Below, in pieces: positions 9,702 to 20,825 of a stretch of DNA of 64,000 bases. The stretch comes from Candidatus Altimarinota bacterium. GTDB lineage: Bacteria; Patescibacteriota; Gracilibacteria; BD1-5; UBA2023. The first letter of the stretch is position 1. Each line of letters opens with the position of its first letter. The notes beneath the pieces were generated by a model. That model was not told where the DNA came from and searched no databases. It saw only the letters and a program-made list of their open reading frames with translations. The position numbers and the translations under genes are program-made. Location of the stretch: positions 332,270 through 396,269 of the forward strand of contig JABFSX010000004.1 in assembly GCA_013268835.1 (NCBI GenBank), in the 5' to 3' direction.

Positions 9702-10221
9702 CTTTGAGCTTATTAGGATCTATTTTAGGTTTCTGTAGTACCTGTGCATCTGCTTCGATTTCTGCAAGAATCCGATTAATCTCCTCTTCATCAATCTTAA
9801 AATCTGGATCAGTCTCTATTTCACGAAGTATTTCATCAATATCTTTATCAAAATCTATTTGTCATGATGAATTTTGTGATGCATCAACACTTTTAAAATT
9901 AGGAAGATCCGCATAAGAACCAAGAGCACGACGTACAATCGTCTCACGAACTATCTTATTTTCATTTTCTATCTGAACTCTAAGAGAATAAGCAAGAAGT
10001 TCATCAGAATATTCAAGTGCAAAATGCTCAGCACTCCATTTTTGTCATTCCTTTGGAGTTATTTGTACTACAAGTTGATTATTTTCTATATAAAAGAAGA
10101 AATATGCTCTATCAAGAAATACATATGCTGCCTTCATAGAAATACTTAATGAGAAAATATTGATATCAATCAAAACTTCTAGACGATTATTTTCTATATT
10201 TTTGGAAATAAAATTTTTCAT
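9673..10221 (-). CDS. hxsD: HxsD-like protein, first gene of the cluster
   Basis: 182 residues with two TGA glycines. The first ~95 residues (VLIDINIFSLSISMKAAYVFLDRAY... then EYSDELLAYSLRVQIENENKIVRETIVRRAL) match the layout of the His-Xaa-Ser system protein HxsD, whose family signature contains a L-L-x-x-Y-x-L-R-x-x-I..E..x-I-R-E type motif. The remaining ~85 residues are an acidic, helical extension (DIDEILREIETD, EEEINRILAEIEAD) that I do not associate with HxsD. HxsD has no settled biochemical role; it always accompanies HxsB. Being the most 5' gene, it probably lies just after the operon promoter in the 255-base gap to the divergent gene. Confidence 0.7.
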
Positions 10222-10344
10222 AAGTACTAAAATAGTTTATATTTTTCAGTTTAGATTCTAGTGAATAACTCTAAAAAACAAAATTTTTTTATAATTGTCC
10301 TTTTACAAGCCATAATTTGATGTTGATGTGTACCAAATAAGTAC

Positions 10345-10372
10345 TTGACAATATATTATTAATACATAATAT
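10345..10372 (+). promoter_or_regulatory. Putative sigma-70 type promoter for the 10477 gene
   Basis: TTGACA followed after 16 bases by TAATAT, about 100 bases upstream of the ATG at 10477. The whole interval 10222-10476 separates the leftward RiPP cluster from the rightward surface-protein genes and must hold both promoters. On the minus strand I see only AT-rich candidates and no clear -35 for the cluster. No other gene is visible in the gap. Confidence 0.5.
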
Positions 10373-10476
10373 CTACAAAATTGATAACCATACTCATATA
10401 GTATCTTGAAATTTGCATTTTTATTTCCAATGTGCTACAGTGAGAAGGTAAATCTATTTTTCTAATCATACCATAT

Positions 10477-13400
10477 ATGTTTACGCTCAACATCAGAAAC
10501 ATTGTCCGTGCAACAAAAGGAGGAATAAAGTGGGCTGCAAATGCTAGTCTATCTCCTGAGGTAGCAAAAAAATCACTCCAATCTCAAATTGTAGACATTG
10601 GGAAAAACTCAAAAGATGGACTTGACTTCATCACTAAAAGAAAAGATCTCCTGAATTCAGCATCAGAAGATGAACTGAAGAAACTCAAGGAACTTGCTAT
10701 AGCAAAAAAGGCAGGTAAAACCCCTGAATATAATGAAATACTTCGACAAGATATCCAGAATACTCTTGATGCCAAGGCAGCAGCCAAGGCAAAAGCTACT
10801 GATGTCACAGCAACAGCCCTTCAGACAAATGTTCCAGCTATTGCCCCTGCAGTAGTTGCTGCCAAAGAGACACGTAGAGAATGAACTGAGGCCGTAATTG
10901 CAGAAACCCGCGTTGCAGTAAGTGAACAAATGGCAAAGGTAGAAAGAGTTATAGCTCATACGGAACAAGAATCCCTTGATCTCCAGTATGAAACAAATGG
11001 TGACCTTAAAGCAAGCTCAATTGTGGGGCTACTTTCTGATCTTGATGGAATATCTGGTATAGAGAGAACCAATCGAGGATGGTTCCGTCGTACATTTTTT
11101 GGTGGTGGAGATCAAAAAGAAGTTGTTGGAGAACAACAACTCAAGCAACTCCTTCAAGGAAAAAATCAGGCACAACTGAATGAGATATATACTCGTATTA
11201 CTGGGGATACTACTGGTATCAGTATATCTGAAAAAAATAAAAAGAATTTTCGAGATGGAGAAAATCCTCAAAATAATCGATATGATTTTGAACATGCTAC
11301 TCAATCAAAAATTACCAAGTTCCAAACAGAACTTATTCAACAAGTTGACGTAGTTGCTACAATGTCATCTATTCTCTTGGATGATAAGGATGCCCGTACT
11401 GGTCTTCGTGCTGTACTCGAATGAAAAACTGAAGCACTTCAAGCTGCACTCAGTGACCCAAAAAGAATCGAAAAATTCAAAGAAACTCTCAAGGCAAATG
11501 GAACTCTTGATCGAGATCCTGCATTCCTCGAAAAAGTTGCATCAGTACTCCTTCGTATCGGTATTAGTGCTGGATTCTCTGTATTTTCAGGAGGAATAAT
11601 GGGTGGATATATTGAACAAGGCAAGCTTGATGTAAAAAATGGAAAAACAACTCGTGATGGACTCAATCTCACAGCAAAAACAGGTGTAGGAAAAGAAGGA
11701 TCAGCATCAGCAGCAGCATCAATCGATCTCGCTGGAATCCGTCTTGAAGGAAATTGGAACGATCCAGAAATGCGTATTTCCAATCGTGTTGCCTATGTTA
11801 TGGAAGCTGATGATAAAATGAAGGCCTCTCGTGATCTCATGACAAAAATGAATGAGCAATATTGAGGTGGAGCACAACCAGAGAAAAAAGAAAAACTCAG
11901 TGACAAAGAACAAGCTAAGTTAGATAAGATTACTGATCTTGGTAATGCCTATATTCAATCTCAAGAGCTGCTCAATAAACTCCCTGATTCTCCAGCCAAA
12001 ACAGATGCTCTTGCAAAAAATACTCTTACTTACCTTTCAAAGGTGGAAGCTATTCAATGAACAAGGCTCAAGGGTATATTTGCTTCTGCAACTCTATCAG
12101 GTTGGATGGTTGGACTCTCTGGAGCTGCCGTTGATACATCTGCATCTTTTGATAAAATCAAAGTTGGAGCAGCAACTATAGAAGGTGAAGTTCTCGGAAA
12201 AGAATCACTCACACAAGAGCAAGTTAAGGAATATCTTACGAAACTTGGAATCACTGAAGAAAATGGGAAATACATGGAAAATGGAAAAGAGATTCTCACA
12301 GTACCAGCAGGAAAAAAAGTTCAATGGAATATTGAAGAAATCATTACAGATCGAGATACTATTATAAGAGCAACATCTACTCTTATTGATGCAAAAACAC
12401 AACCAAAATCTGAGCTCATAAAACTCAGACGTACAAATGTAGAAGCAAAAAATGAGTATATTGATAGTAATCCAAAAGCTGTTGCTGACCTTGCCAAGAA
12501 ACTCCGACTTTCTAATTGAAAAATGACAGAACTTGAAACAGCTATATCAAAAGAATGATACGATGTTGCCACAACAAAACTTGAAAATATCCTCAAAACT
12601 TCTAAGGATAAAACAGCCATTGGACTCCTTGAGGCACTCAAAAAACTTACTACTCCAGAATCTAAAAAGGCATTCTTTGATCTCTTCCTTGGAAAAACAT
12701 CAGGAAGTGTAGAATCCCGTAAGATGGGTAGTGATTTAGAGCAAGGTAAAGATGTTAAATCTGAACTTACTAAATATTATGATCGTTTGGCAAAACCATT
12801 TGCAAAACAGTATGGAATCGAGGAGGCTCAAGTAAAGGCAATTCTTGAGGCTATTAAACCAACTCTCGATAAGGCACATATTGCTACTCTTGGGAATTAT
12901 TTTAAAGAAGGATTCACTGGTCTTGTAGCATTCAATCAAAAAAATGCAGGAAAAGATTTTGTTACAGTAGATAAGATCGATCATGCCAATGCTCGTTTTG
13001 TAGGAAATCCAAGTGAGGTTACTGATACAAAAATGGCTGATAAAATCAGAGGGCAGGTAAAGACAAAAATCTCTGACAAAGAAGCTCAAGAATTTCAAAC
13101 GAATAATCCAGCTCTTAAGGATCTTAAAATTGATGATATTAAAACCAAAATGGTAGCTGGTAAGGTTTCTGCATATCTCTCTTTTGAGGAAAGTGCACAA
13201 TGTTTCAATCTTGGATTCGTTGCAGAACCAGGTGATATTACTCAAACAACTTGAGAAACTGACGTTCCTGTTGATTCAAGAAAATCTCGAGGTACTCTTG
13301 TTGGAGCATCAGAAAGTGAAGTTGGATCAGTAGGACTCTGACTTGGACAAAGATGGACAGAAAAAAAGCCAGAAGATCCAAATAATCCTAATAATCCTAA

Positions 13401-13536
13401 TGATCCAAAAACTCAACCTGGTGACTGAGGAGAAGTTGTTCGTCCAGTAACACCTCAACCAATAGTAACTCCAACTCCTGTAAATCCATGAGTGACTCCA
13501 CCCTCTGTAAATCCATGAACTGTTGATGTCTTCTAA
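10477..13536 (+). CDS. Large helical protein with proline-rich C-terminus, unknown function
   Basis: 1019 residues, many TGA glycines (the first in ...TRREGTEAV). No recognised enzymatic domain and no classical signal peptide. The chain is rich in Lys, Glu, Ala and Leu with long predicted helices, broken by two glycine/alanine-rich hydrophobic segments (around residues 357-380, LLRIGISAGFSVFSGGIMGG, and 540-550, GWMVGLSGAAV) that could insert in or lie on a membrane. The last 60 residues are a low-complexity tail with PNNPNNPND and repeated TP/NPG units, typical of exposed proteins. It is followed after 9 bases by a small membrane protein and then a 1477-residue secreted protein, suggesting one envelope-associated operon. 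Confidence 0.85.
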
Positions 13537-13545
13537 TAAAAAAAT

Positions 13546-13740
13546 ATGAAAAATAAAATTTTAATACTTCTACTTTGTTTGATTGTTATAGGCTTATGAG
13601 TTTTCATCATGAAAAAAAACAACCCTATACAATCAATAGAAGTACAATGAACGGCAAATAATCTAGTAACTACAGGTTCTGGGGATACTCCATGAGTAAC
13701 TCCTGCAGAATCAACGAATAATTCAGTAAATTCTTTTTAA
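13546..13740 (+). CDS. Small single-span membrane protein
   Basis: 64 residues. Residues 4-22 are a hydrophobic segment (ILILLLCLIVIGLGVFIM, one Gly from TGA) followed by KKNN, then a Thr/Ser/Asn/Gly-rich tail. It lies between two giant genes, 9 bases after the first and 11 before the second, all on the plus strand. The topology (N-in anchor, short exposed tail) is what can be said; no family is recognised. Confidence 0.7.
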
Positions 13741-13751
13741 TTTTCATTTTT

Positions 13752-16700
13752 ATGAAACTCACCTTTTTATTTTTACTTCTCATATTATCTTGAAATATAT
13801 TTGTTCAAGAAGGATTTTCAGCTGGCTGATATCCAGAGGTAAGTTGTTCTTCTTATGGCCTACAGGCCAATAGTTGTAATCAATGTTTTGATGGTTGATT
13901 TGTCTATAATGGCTATGGTAGGGCTCCTCTCTATGATGACTTTCTAAATACTACTAGTCTAAAACAGATTATTCTTGCATCTGAAAATACACAACCAGTT
14001 TTATTTGAAAATCTTCAACCCTCACTCACTTGGACATATTCAAAAAATCCTCTTTTTCATTTTTCACAAACTTTCAGTACCCCAAGTGCGAGTCTTATTA
14101 CGAAATATCCAGTTTTAAATGGAACAAGTTTTTATACATTTCAACCAAATTCCACTACAAGATATGTAGAAACTGATGCTGGAGATGGATTTTATCTTGC
14201 AAATGTATCTTCATGAGCTAATCGTTCTCAACCAGGATTTAAATTAACATATAATGTTAATTATCGAACACTCCTTGCCGACGGCACCCTTCAGAACCCA
14301 GTTTCTCATAATGAATGTGTCTTTTATAAGCCTGCATTTTGTGGAGATGCCATTCTTGATAGTGGAAAAGAGACATGTGACCCAGCTGACGCCACTAAAA
14401 CAGGATGGGGAGCAGGTGGATGTAATACTTCATGTCAACCAATTCCAGTTATTCCAACTCCATCTTGTGATGCGGTCTCAGCAAATCCTGTATCAGGAAC
14501 AACTCCTCTCGTTTCTCAAATTACTTGTAATGGATCAAATCTTCCTGCCAATCCAACATATTCTATCATCTGTGGTAATGGGACAAATGCAATAATGAGT
14601 GGAAATAAAGGTACTTGTACTTATACAAATACTAGTACTGTCGCTCAGGCGTTTACTCCAATTTGTACCATTAACGGTACAATAACATGACCATCTTGTC
14701 AGACAGTCGTTTCAGTTAATCCTCCAGTACTTGCTGCCTGTGTCCCAGGAACTACTACTGGACCACAAGTAGCTGCTCTTAGTGCCACAAGCCCCAATCT
14801 CTGTCCAGCTACACAAATAGTTGGTGGATTTACTGGTACTACTGTAGGAACACTTACGAACTATACGTGGTCATGTAATGGATCTACTGTTGGTGGCGCC
14901 TGTGCTGCAAGTTATAATTCAGCTACAAATATACCAATCCTTTCTATTAAAAAGTATGCAAATACTGCTGATGGTCAAATAGTGAGTGATGCTCTTTCTC
15001 TTACTGCTGGCTCTAGTTTTAACTATCGATATGATGTTACAAATAGCGGAAATGTTGCAGCACTAGGAGTTGTTGTTACGGATACCCTTCCTCAGTATAC
15101 TACCCTCGGAACTGTCACTGCTCCTGCAGGATGGACTTGTAATACAGGTACAAAAACTGTCGCAACCATAACTTATCCTACTGTTGTTTGTACTACTGCT
15201 TCTCTTGCACCAAATACAACTGTTTCGATTACCGTAGGAGCTACTCTTGCAGCAGTTATCCCTACAAATACTGAGCTTCGAAATATTGTCTATACTTGTA
15301 AGACGGGTGATACACCAAATGCTAATTGTACTCCTGGTTGTATAGATCCAAATAATCCTGCATGTACACCACCTCCACCACCTCCAAATTGTAATCCAAT
15401 TCCAGGAAATCCAAACTATGATCCTGCGTGTATCATTATTACAACACCAACTACAAATGTATCTATAAAAAAATATGCGAAAAGCATAGCAACTGGAGAT
15501 ACAGAGTCTGCTCCAATATCTATTGCTCAAGGAGAAACATTCTCATATTTTTATCAAATACAAAATACGGGAGCGGTAGCAGCCACAGGAGTTGTAGTAA
15601 AAGATACTCTTCCCCCATATCTAACATTTACTGGCAATATTACTATCACAAATCCTTCAGGTATAGATGTTACAAATGATTGGATTATTAGTACTGGATC
15701 TCAATTATTTGGTACAGAAACAATTCCTCGTATCTATTTGATTCTCACTAAAAAAACTGATCTTCCTGCAAATTCTGGAATCTATACGTTCAATATTCCT
15801 GTTAAAATGGCGAACAATACGCCTGTATCTGTAAGTATGCAGAATATCGCATATGTTTGTGCTGCAAACATGGTAGCTAAGCCAACAGGACCAGGTGGTG
15901 AACTTATCTGTGGTACACCAAATCCACCTCCTCCACCACCGCCATTTCAATGTACTCCAACCAATAATCCTCTCAAGGATCCTGCTTGTATCATTGTGTT
16001 AACTCCTGGATTCGATCTCTCTCTCAAGAAATATATTGGAACTAATGATGCACAAAGTGCTATATCAACAACAAATGGTGCAGTGCTGAGCTATATTCTT
16101 CGGGTTACCAATTCTGGTACAATGGCCTCATCTGGAATTACTACGGTTCAAGATATACTCCCTACTGGAGTAGAATATGACACTGCAGCTTCTGGATCTG
16201 GATGGACATGTAGTGTAACAACACGAACTCTTCGTTGTACATCTACTCAGATTGTAGCAAGTTGATCAAGTTATCCAGATATTACTGTTCCATTTCGTGT
16301 TACCGCTACTGCTAATCAGACAGTAACGAATATTGCAGCAGTAGATAATCCAAATGAAACTAATCGATGTAATGCAAGCGGACTCCTACCATCTATCGAT
16401 ACAGCATCTTGTACTGGAGATACAACCAATTCTGATCCTGCAGTACTCAGTATTCCTGGAGGTAGTACTGGTGGAACATCAAATGTAGGTAAAAAATGTG
16501 TAAATGGTGTTGCTACTTGTGCAACTTATAACTCAATCATTGCTTGTGAAGCTGAAATTGGTGTCGGAAAATGTTATTCATCTGATAGTGCTGGAGTTCT
16601 ACTTTGCCAAAATCAACCACTTATTTGTGACTCATCTTGTAGCACACCTGGATCATGTGGACCTGGTGGCCCAAGTTGTACATGACCTGGTTGTTATTCA

Positions 16701-18185
16701 ATAGGTTATTGTGGTGATGGAGTTCTCCAAAATGGAGAAGAATGTGATGTACAATGACTCAATGGAACTATTGGTGCATTCTGTTCAGCAAGTTGTAAGA
16801 TTACAAATCTTACTAATCCTGGGGCTAATCCAATTACAGATCTTTGGATGACTATACCTGTACTTGCTTGAACCCAACAAAAACTTGGATATAGTTGGCT
16901 TGATGGCATTCAGTGAAGAGTAGCATTCAATGATAATCGTATGGTTCTCGGTGTTGGAACAAAAGCATTTACTCTTGCTGACACTGTAGGCTTCGGAATA
17001 AAAACACAATATCGTGTGCCTATTATGATTGAAGCAGATAAAAAAACTTGTCTCCAATCAACTGGTAATTCTCTCAATTCTGAAATAATATGTACATCAT
17101 TTGGTGATGCATCTGCACTTTCATCAAACGTTCATGTATTTACTCGATATGATGGAAAAAAATATGTTGTTATCGGTAATGGTGATTATCAATATCAAAC
17201 TGGACCGCTCTCTGCATTTTATGTAAATAGCCTGCAAACAAATTCGAATAGTATTAATCTCTTCAAGGGACCAGTTCAATACCAAATGCCAAATGGTAAT
17301 GCAGGACCAACACTCAATAGTGCCTTCTTTGCGAGAAATATTGGAACTGATGGAGTAATTAGTCTTCTTGGATGTTCTGGATCTGACTGTAGTACTAGTT
17401 CAGTAGTGAATCTTGTAAGTCTTCCGGTTCGTGTATCGAGTGCAGCTGTATCCTCTATTGGATCATCATCCAATAGATCACTCGAAACATTCTTGAATCC
17501 TGGTAATCTTTTTACTGGATTTCTCTGATCCACAAAATGATATACATCAACAACCAACTCAAATAACAATACAACTGTCAATAATAATGTACCTCTTCCT
17601 ACAATACACGGTATTGTTGCAAATCCTACAGTTACAACGATATCTGAACTGGAGACATATGCTGTAAATGGAAATAAAAATGTTCTTGCAGTAAATGGCA
17701 ATCTTACAATATCATGTTCTCCTGGAAGAAGTATATTTGAGATGAGTGGTGTTCGCACGGTCATCGTAACTGGTAATCTCATCATCAAGTGTAATCTTAC
17801 TTATGCATCTAATGATAATACAGCAAGCTGGGCATGGATTACAAAGGGTGGAAATATACAAGTATACAATGGCACAGGAACACTCTCTGATGGGGCTATA
17901 ACCAATATTGCTGGAGTATTTGTATCTGTAAAAGAAGGAGTAAATGGTGGCAATATTACCTATACTGGTAATACTACTACTCAAACTATCCTTCGGGTAG
18001 AAGGAACTCTTTATGGAAATGCAACTCCACTTTTCAATTCTCGACTTTACGCTCGAGCAACGAGTGCATATGATATACTCACAACTGGAACTATTCTCAA
18101 TTATTCTAATCGTGCTCTCGTATCTCCTCCTCCGCTCCTCTCTCAATATCTAAGGAACTATCAGGTACAACGGGTAGTTCAATAA
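13752..18185 (+). CDS. Giant secreted surface protein with DUF11-type repeats
   Basis: 1477 residues. The N-terminus MKLTFLFLLLILSGNIFVQEGFSAG is a signal peptide (one Gly from TGA). Residues ~400-880 carry at least three DUF11-like Ig-fold repeats, each with [LV]S[IL]KKYA..., a V-T-N-S-G-N-V/A-A segment, V-V-V-x-D-T-L-P and a Cys pair (W-T-C ... V-V-C/R-C-T), separated by PPPPPP linkers with CIDPNNPAC-type motifs. Two CGDAIL..GKETCD / CGDGVLQNGEECD segments resemble the Cys-rich repeats of many secreted bacterial proteins. The C-terminal ~550 residues look like a beta-rich, Asn/Thr-rich region without a sortase signal or anchor helix. It ends at a strong terminator. Likely cell-surface fibre or adhesion protein. 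Confidence 0.88.
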
Positions 18186-18188
18186 AAT

Positions 18189-18222
18189 AAAAAATCGCTT
18201 CAAATTTGAAGCGATTTTTTAT
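18189..18222. terminator. Bidirectional terminator
   Basis: A perfect inverted repeat, AAAATCGCTTCAAA / TTTGAAGCGATTTT, flanked by A and T runs on both sides. It lies between the convergent surface-protein gene (plus) and the RNA methyltransferase gene (minus) and can serve both. Confidence 0.9.
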
Positions 18223-18233
18223 TTTATTCATTT

Positions 18234-19205
18234 TTAAATTTTTCTGAGTTTTACCATAAAAAATCATTCTGTTTCATCACTGGGAAGGATACGAACTGCT
18301 CGATTTAGAGCTTCTGGATAATTAGTATTTTTCCCAAAAGATGAAAGTCCATTTTTCCACCATGCTTTTTCTGTGAGACCAATATCAATTGGATCTAATG
18401 TTACATCATCATGTGATAGGAGGAATTCTGATATCACTCATTCATTCTCTTCAGGTGCCAGGGTACAAGTAGAATATACAAGCGTTCCACCTTTCTTAAG
18501 TCGTGAAAAGGCCACTTCTAGAAGTTCTCATTGGAGCTCTGATTTTTTTTGAATATTATCAAGTGACCAGAAACCATACGTCTTCTCATTATCCAGAGAG
18601 ATACGTCCTTCCGCAGAACAAGGAGCATCCAATAGGATACGATCAAATTCAACATCAGCAAAATCATCTACCACCACAATATTCCCACTAGTTTCAGCAA
18701 GCCAATGTCTTGCATCCATCTTAATTCACTCTACAATAGTTGCTCATTGGAGCTTACAATTGTGCATCAATTTATCATATCGAATTTGATTCTGTTCGAT
18801 GGCAAATATATTTCCTTGATTTTTCATCATCATTGCAAGTTGTGTTGTCTTGGATCCTGGAGCAGCACAAACATCAAGGATAGTCTCTCATGATTCTGGA
18901 GCAAGAACAAGAACGGGTAATATTGATGCAATAGATTGGAGATATATCTTACCATCATAAAAAGCTCTTGTCCCCTTCATAGCATATTCATATTCTCGAT
19001 CAAACACATATACTCCTGAAATTCCTGAAAATTCCTCTATAGCAATCCCCTTTTGAGTGAACTCTTCAAAAACTTCAGTTCCATCAGTTTGAAGGAAATT
19101 AAGCCGAAATGATCACTTGCGATTTTTTGCAAAAGAATCAATAACACTATTGTAATCAATTCAGAGAACCGTTTTCAATCGAGATGTCAGAAGTGATGGA
19201 ATCAT
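18234..19205 (-). CDS. rRNA (cytosine-5-)-methyltransferase, RsmB/RsmF (NOL1/NOP2/Sun) family
   Basis: 323 residues. The SAM-binding core reads ILDVCAAPGSKTTQLA (motif I), then IFAIEQN, RILLDAPCSAEGR (motif IV, with the Pro-Cys that helps release product) and LVYSTCTLAPEENE (motif VI, containing the catalytic Cys in S-T-C-T). These enzymes transfer methyl to C5 of cytosine in 16S rRNA. There is a short N-terminal region and no PUA domain, so it is closer to a minimal RsmF/RsmB-like form. It is transcribed toward the terminator at 18189 and starts about 110 bases from the next terminator, as a single-gene unit. Confidence 0.9.
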
Positions 19206-19280
19206 AATGTATATAGAGAAAATATATCCCCTCGAAAAGAGAAAAATGAATTGTACAAAATAACTCTCAAAAAGCAAAAA

Positions 19281-19310
19281 AAATCCTGAGTGACCAACTC
19301 AGGATTTTTT
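19281..19310. terminator. Terminator after the 19319-20128 surface protein gene
   Basis: ATCCTGAGT / ACTCAGGAT inverted repeat with a five-base loop, flanked by A-run and T-run. It sits directly after the stop of the minus-strand surface protein gene and upstream of the methyltransferase gene, in the same orientation. Confidence 0.85.
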
Positions 19311-19318
19311 GTTAGGAA

Positions 19319-20128
19319 TTAGATACGTTTTCTAAGAGAAAACATAAGTCCAAAAGCAATAAAGAATGCTGCAAGGATAAGTATGATTGTCTCAGTAGGA
19401 CCCGTAGCTGTTTTAGTAATATCTGGAGTAACTGGAGTTTTTGGTGTAGTAGGGGTTGTTGGAGCTGGAGTAACTACTGGAGCAGAGAGATTATATGCAA
19501 CACACTCATAATGAGTTTTTGCAGCCCCCTCACTTGCTGAAGCATCAATAATATGAGAAACTACTGGGTATCGGAGCATTCCAACAAGTTCTCCATTCTT
19601 ACGATCTGTTTTATCAAGTGTATATCCAGCACCGAGATCAGTCTCAAGAAATCGAACTTTTTGAGAAGCACCAAGAATATATTGCATTTTTGTAGAACCT
19701 GATTGAGCTGGTGACCAGACGATATCACTACTATTTTTCCATACTTTTGATTCATCAGTAGGAGTAGAAGTCCAAACTGTAGAACCAAACGATACCATAT
19801 TTGGTTTCTTTTGCTCACTCTGGTATGCAACCATCAGTGATGTTGTGTTATTTGTCCAATTATCAAAAAGTCCTGTAAGTTTTTTACCCACCGTAACTGT
19901 ACCTCCATCGAAACATTGGTCACAGCTATTCGTACCAAAAGCAGTATTTGATGAACAACTTACTGATTTATTCTCTCAGAGAGCTATTCCTGATTGAGGA
20001 GTAGCTACTGGTGCTGCATTAGTCGGAGTTGCTGGAGAAATCGGAGATCCAATAGGACTTCCTGTAGCTGCAAATGTAAGAGGTATTGCTAAACTTGCAA
20101 CAACGAAAAACGAAAGAACCTTTTGCAT
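19319..20128 (-). CDS. Secreted protein with C-terminal anchor helix (sortase-like signal)
   Basis: 269 residues. The chosen start gives a clean signal peptide, MQKVLSFFVVASLAIPLTFA-A; a longer form starting upstream would bury it. After a Ser/Pro/Thr-rich spacer there is a Cys-pair region (SCSS...SCDQCFDGG), a beta-rich domain, a second Pro/Thr linker (PAPTTPTTPKTP), then TATGPTETI, a 20-residue hydrophobic helix and RKRI. That tripartite end is the layout of sortase substrates, with T-A-T-G-P in place of LPxTG. Alternatively a simple C-terminal membrane anchor. No sortase gene is visible in the window. Confidence 0.82.
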
Positions 20129-20268
20129 AAGAGAAAAATAATTAGAATGTAAAAAACTTGTCAGAAACCATTGTATAATTCGCTGTGCATTTGTCAAAAA
20201 AGATTTTGTGAAAACGGAATTTTTGACTACAATATTTGTACATTTATCTTATAATTATATTTTCCAAT

Positions 20269-20814
20269 ATGTTATCGAATCTACAACAAGAGCTTCTGAA
20301 AGCCACAAGTCATATGAAGTCTGAGCTTGCTAAGCTCCAGGCCTGACGTGCCAATCCAGCAATTGTCGAAGATGTGTACGTAATGGCCTACGGGAGTCTT
20401 GGACCACTCAAAAATATTGCAGCTGTTTCGATTATGGATGCAAGTACTATTGTAATACAGCCTTGGGATAAAACCCTCATCAAAGATATCGAAAAAGGCA
20501 TCAGTGATGCGAAAATCGGGCTCAATCCATCGAATAATGGAGAAACGTTGATGATAAAAATCCCACCGCTTACAGAGGAACGTCGTCGAGACCTTGTCAA
20601 AATAGCAAGCCGTCTTGGAGAAGAAGGAAAAGTTGGAATCCGCAATATTCGTCAAGATTTCAAGAAAAAAATAGACAAAGCCAAAGCAGATAAAGAAATC
20701 AGCGAAGATGAAGCAAAAGGATATGAAGCTAATCTCCAAAAAGATATCGATAAGGGGATCAAAGATATTGAAGAAATGCTCAAAGTGAAAGAAGTTGAGA
20801 TTATGAAAGTATAA
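20269..20814 (+). CDS. frr: Ribosome recycling factor
   Basis: 181 residues, the usual length (about 185). The conserved LQAGRANPA motif near residue 26 contains a TGA-encoded glycine; in other bacteria this is an invariant GRA/GRAS glycine, so it is direct evidence for UGA = Gly. Other landmarks are IQPWDKTLIKDIEKGI, IKIPPLTEERRRDLVK and IRNIRQDFKKKI. With EF-G it splits the 70S ribosome after termination. The mfd gene begins 11 bases downstream. Confidence 0.97.
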
Positions 20815-20825
20815 ATATCCTCGTT

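Noticed and set aside
15063..15530. Long minus-strand open frame opposite the DUF11 protein
   Set aside because: Its translation (Cys/Ser/Arg/Ile-rich, no motif) is a shadow of the repeat-rich plus-strand gene.
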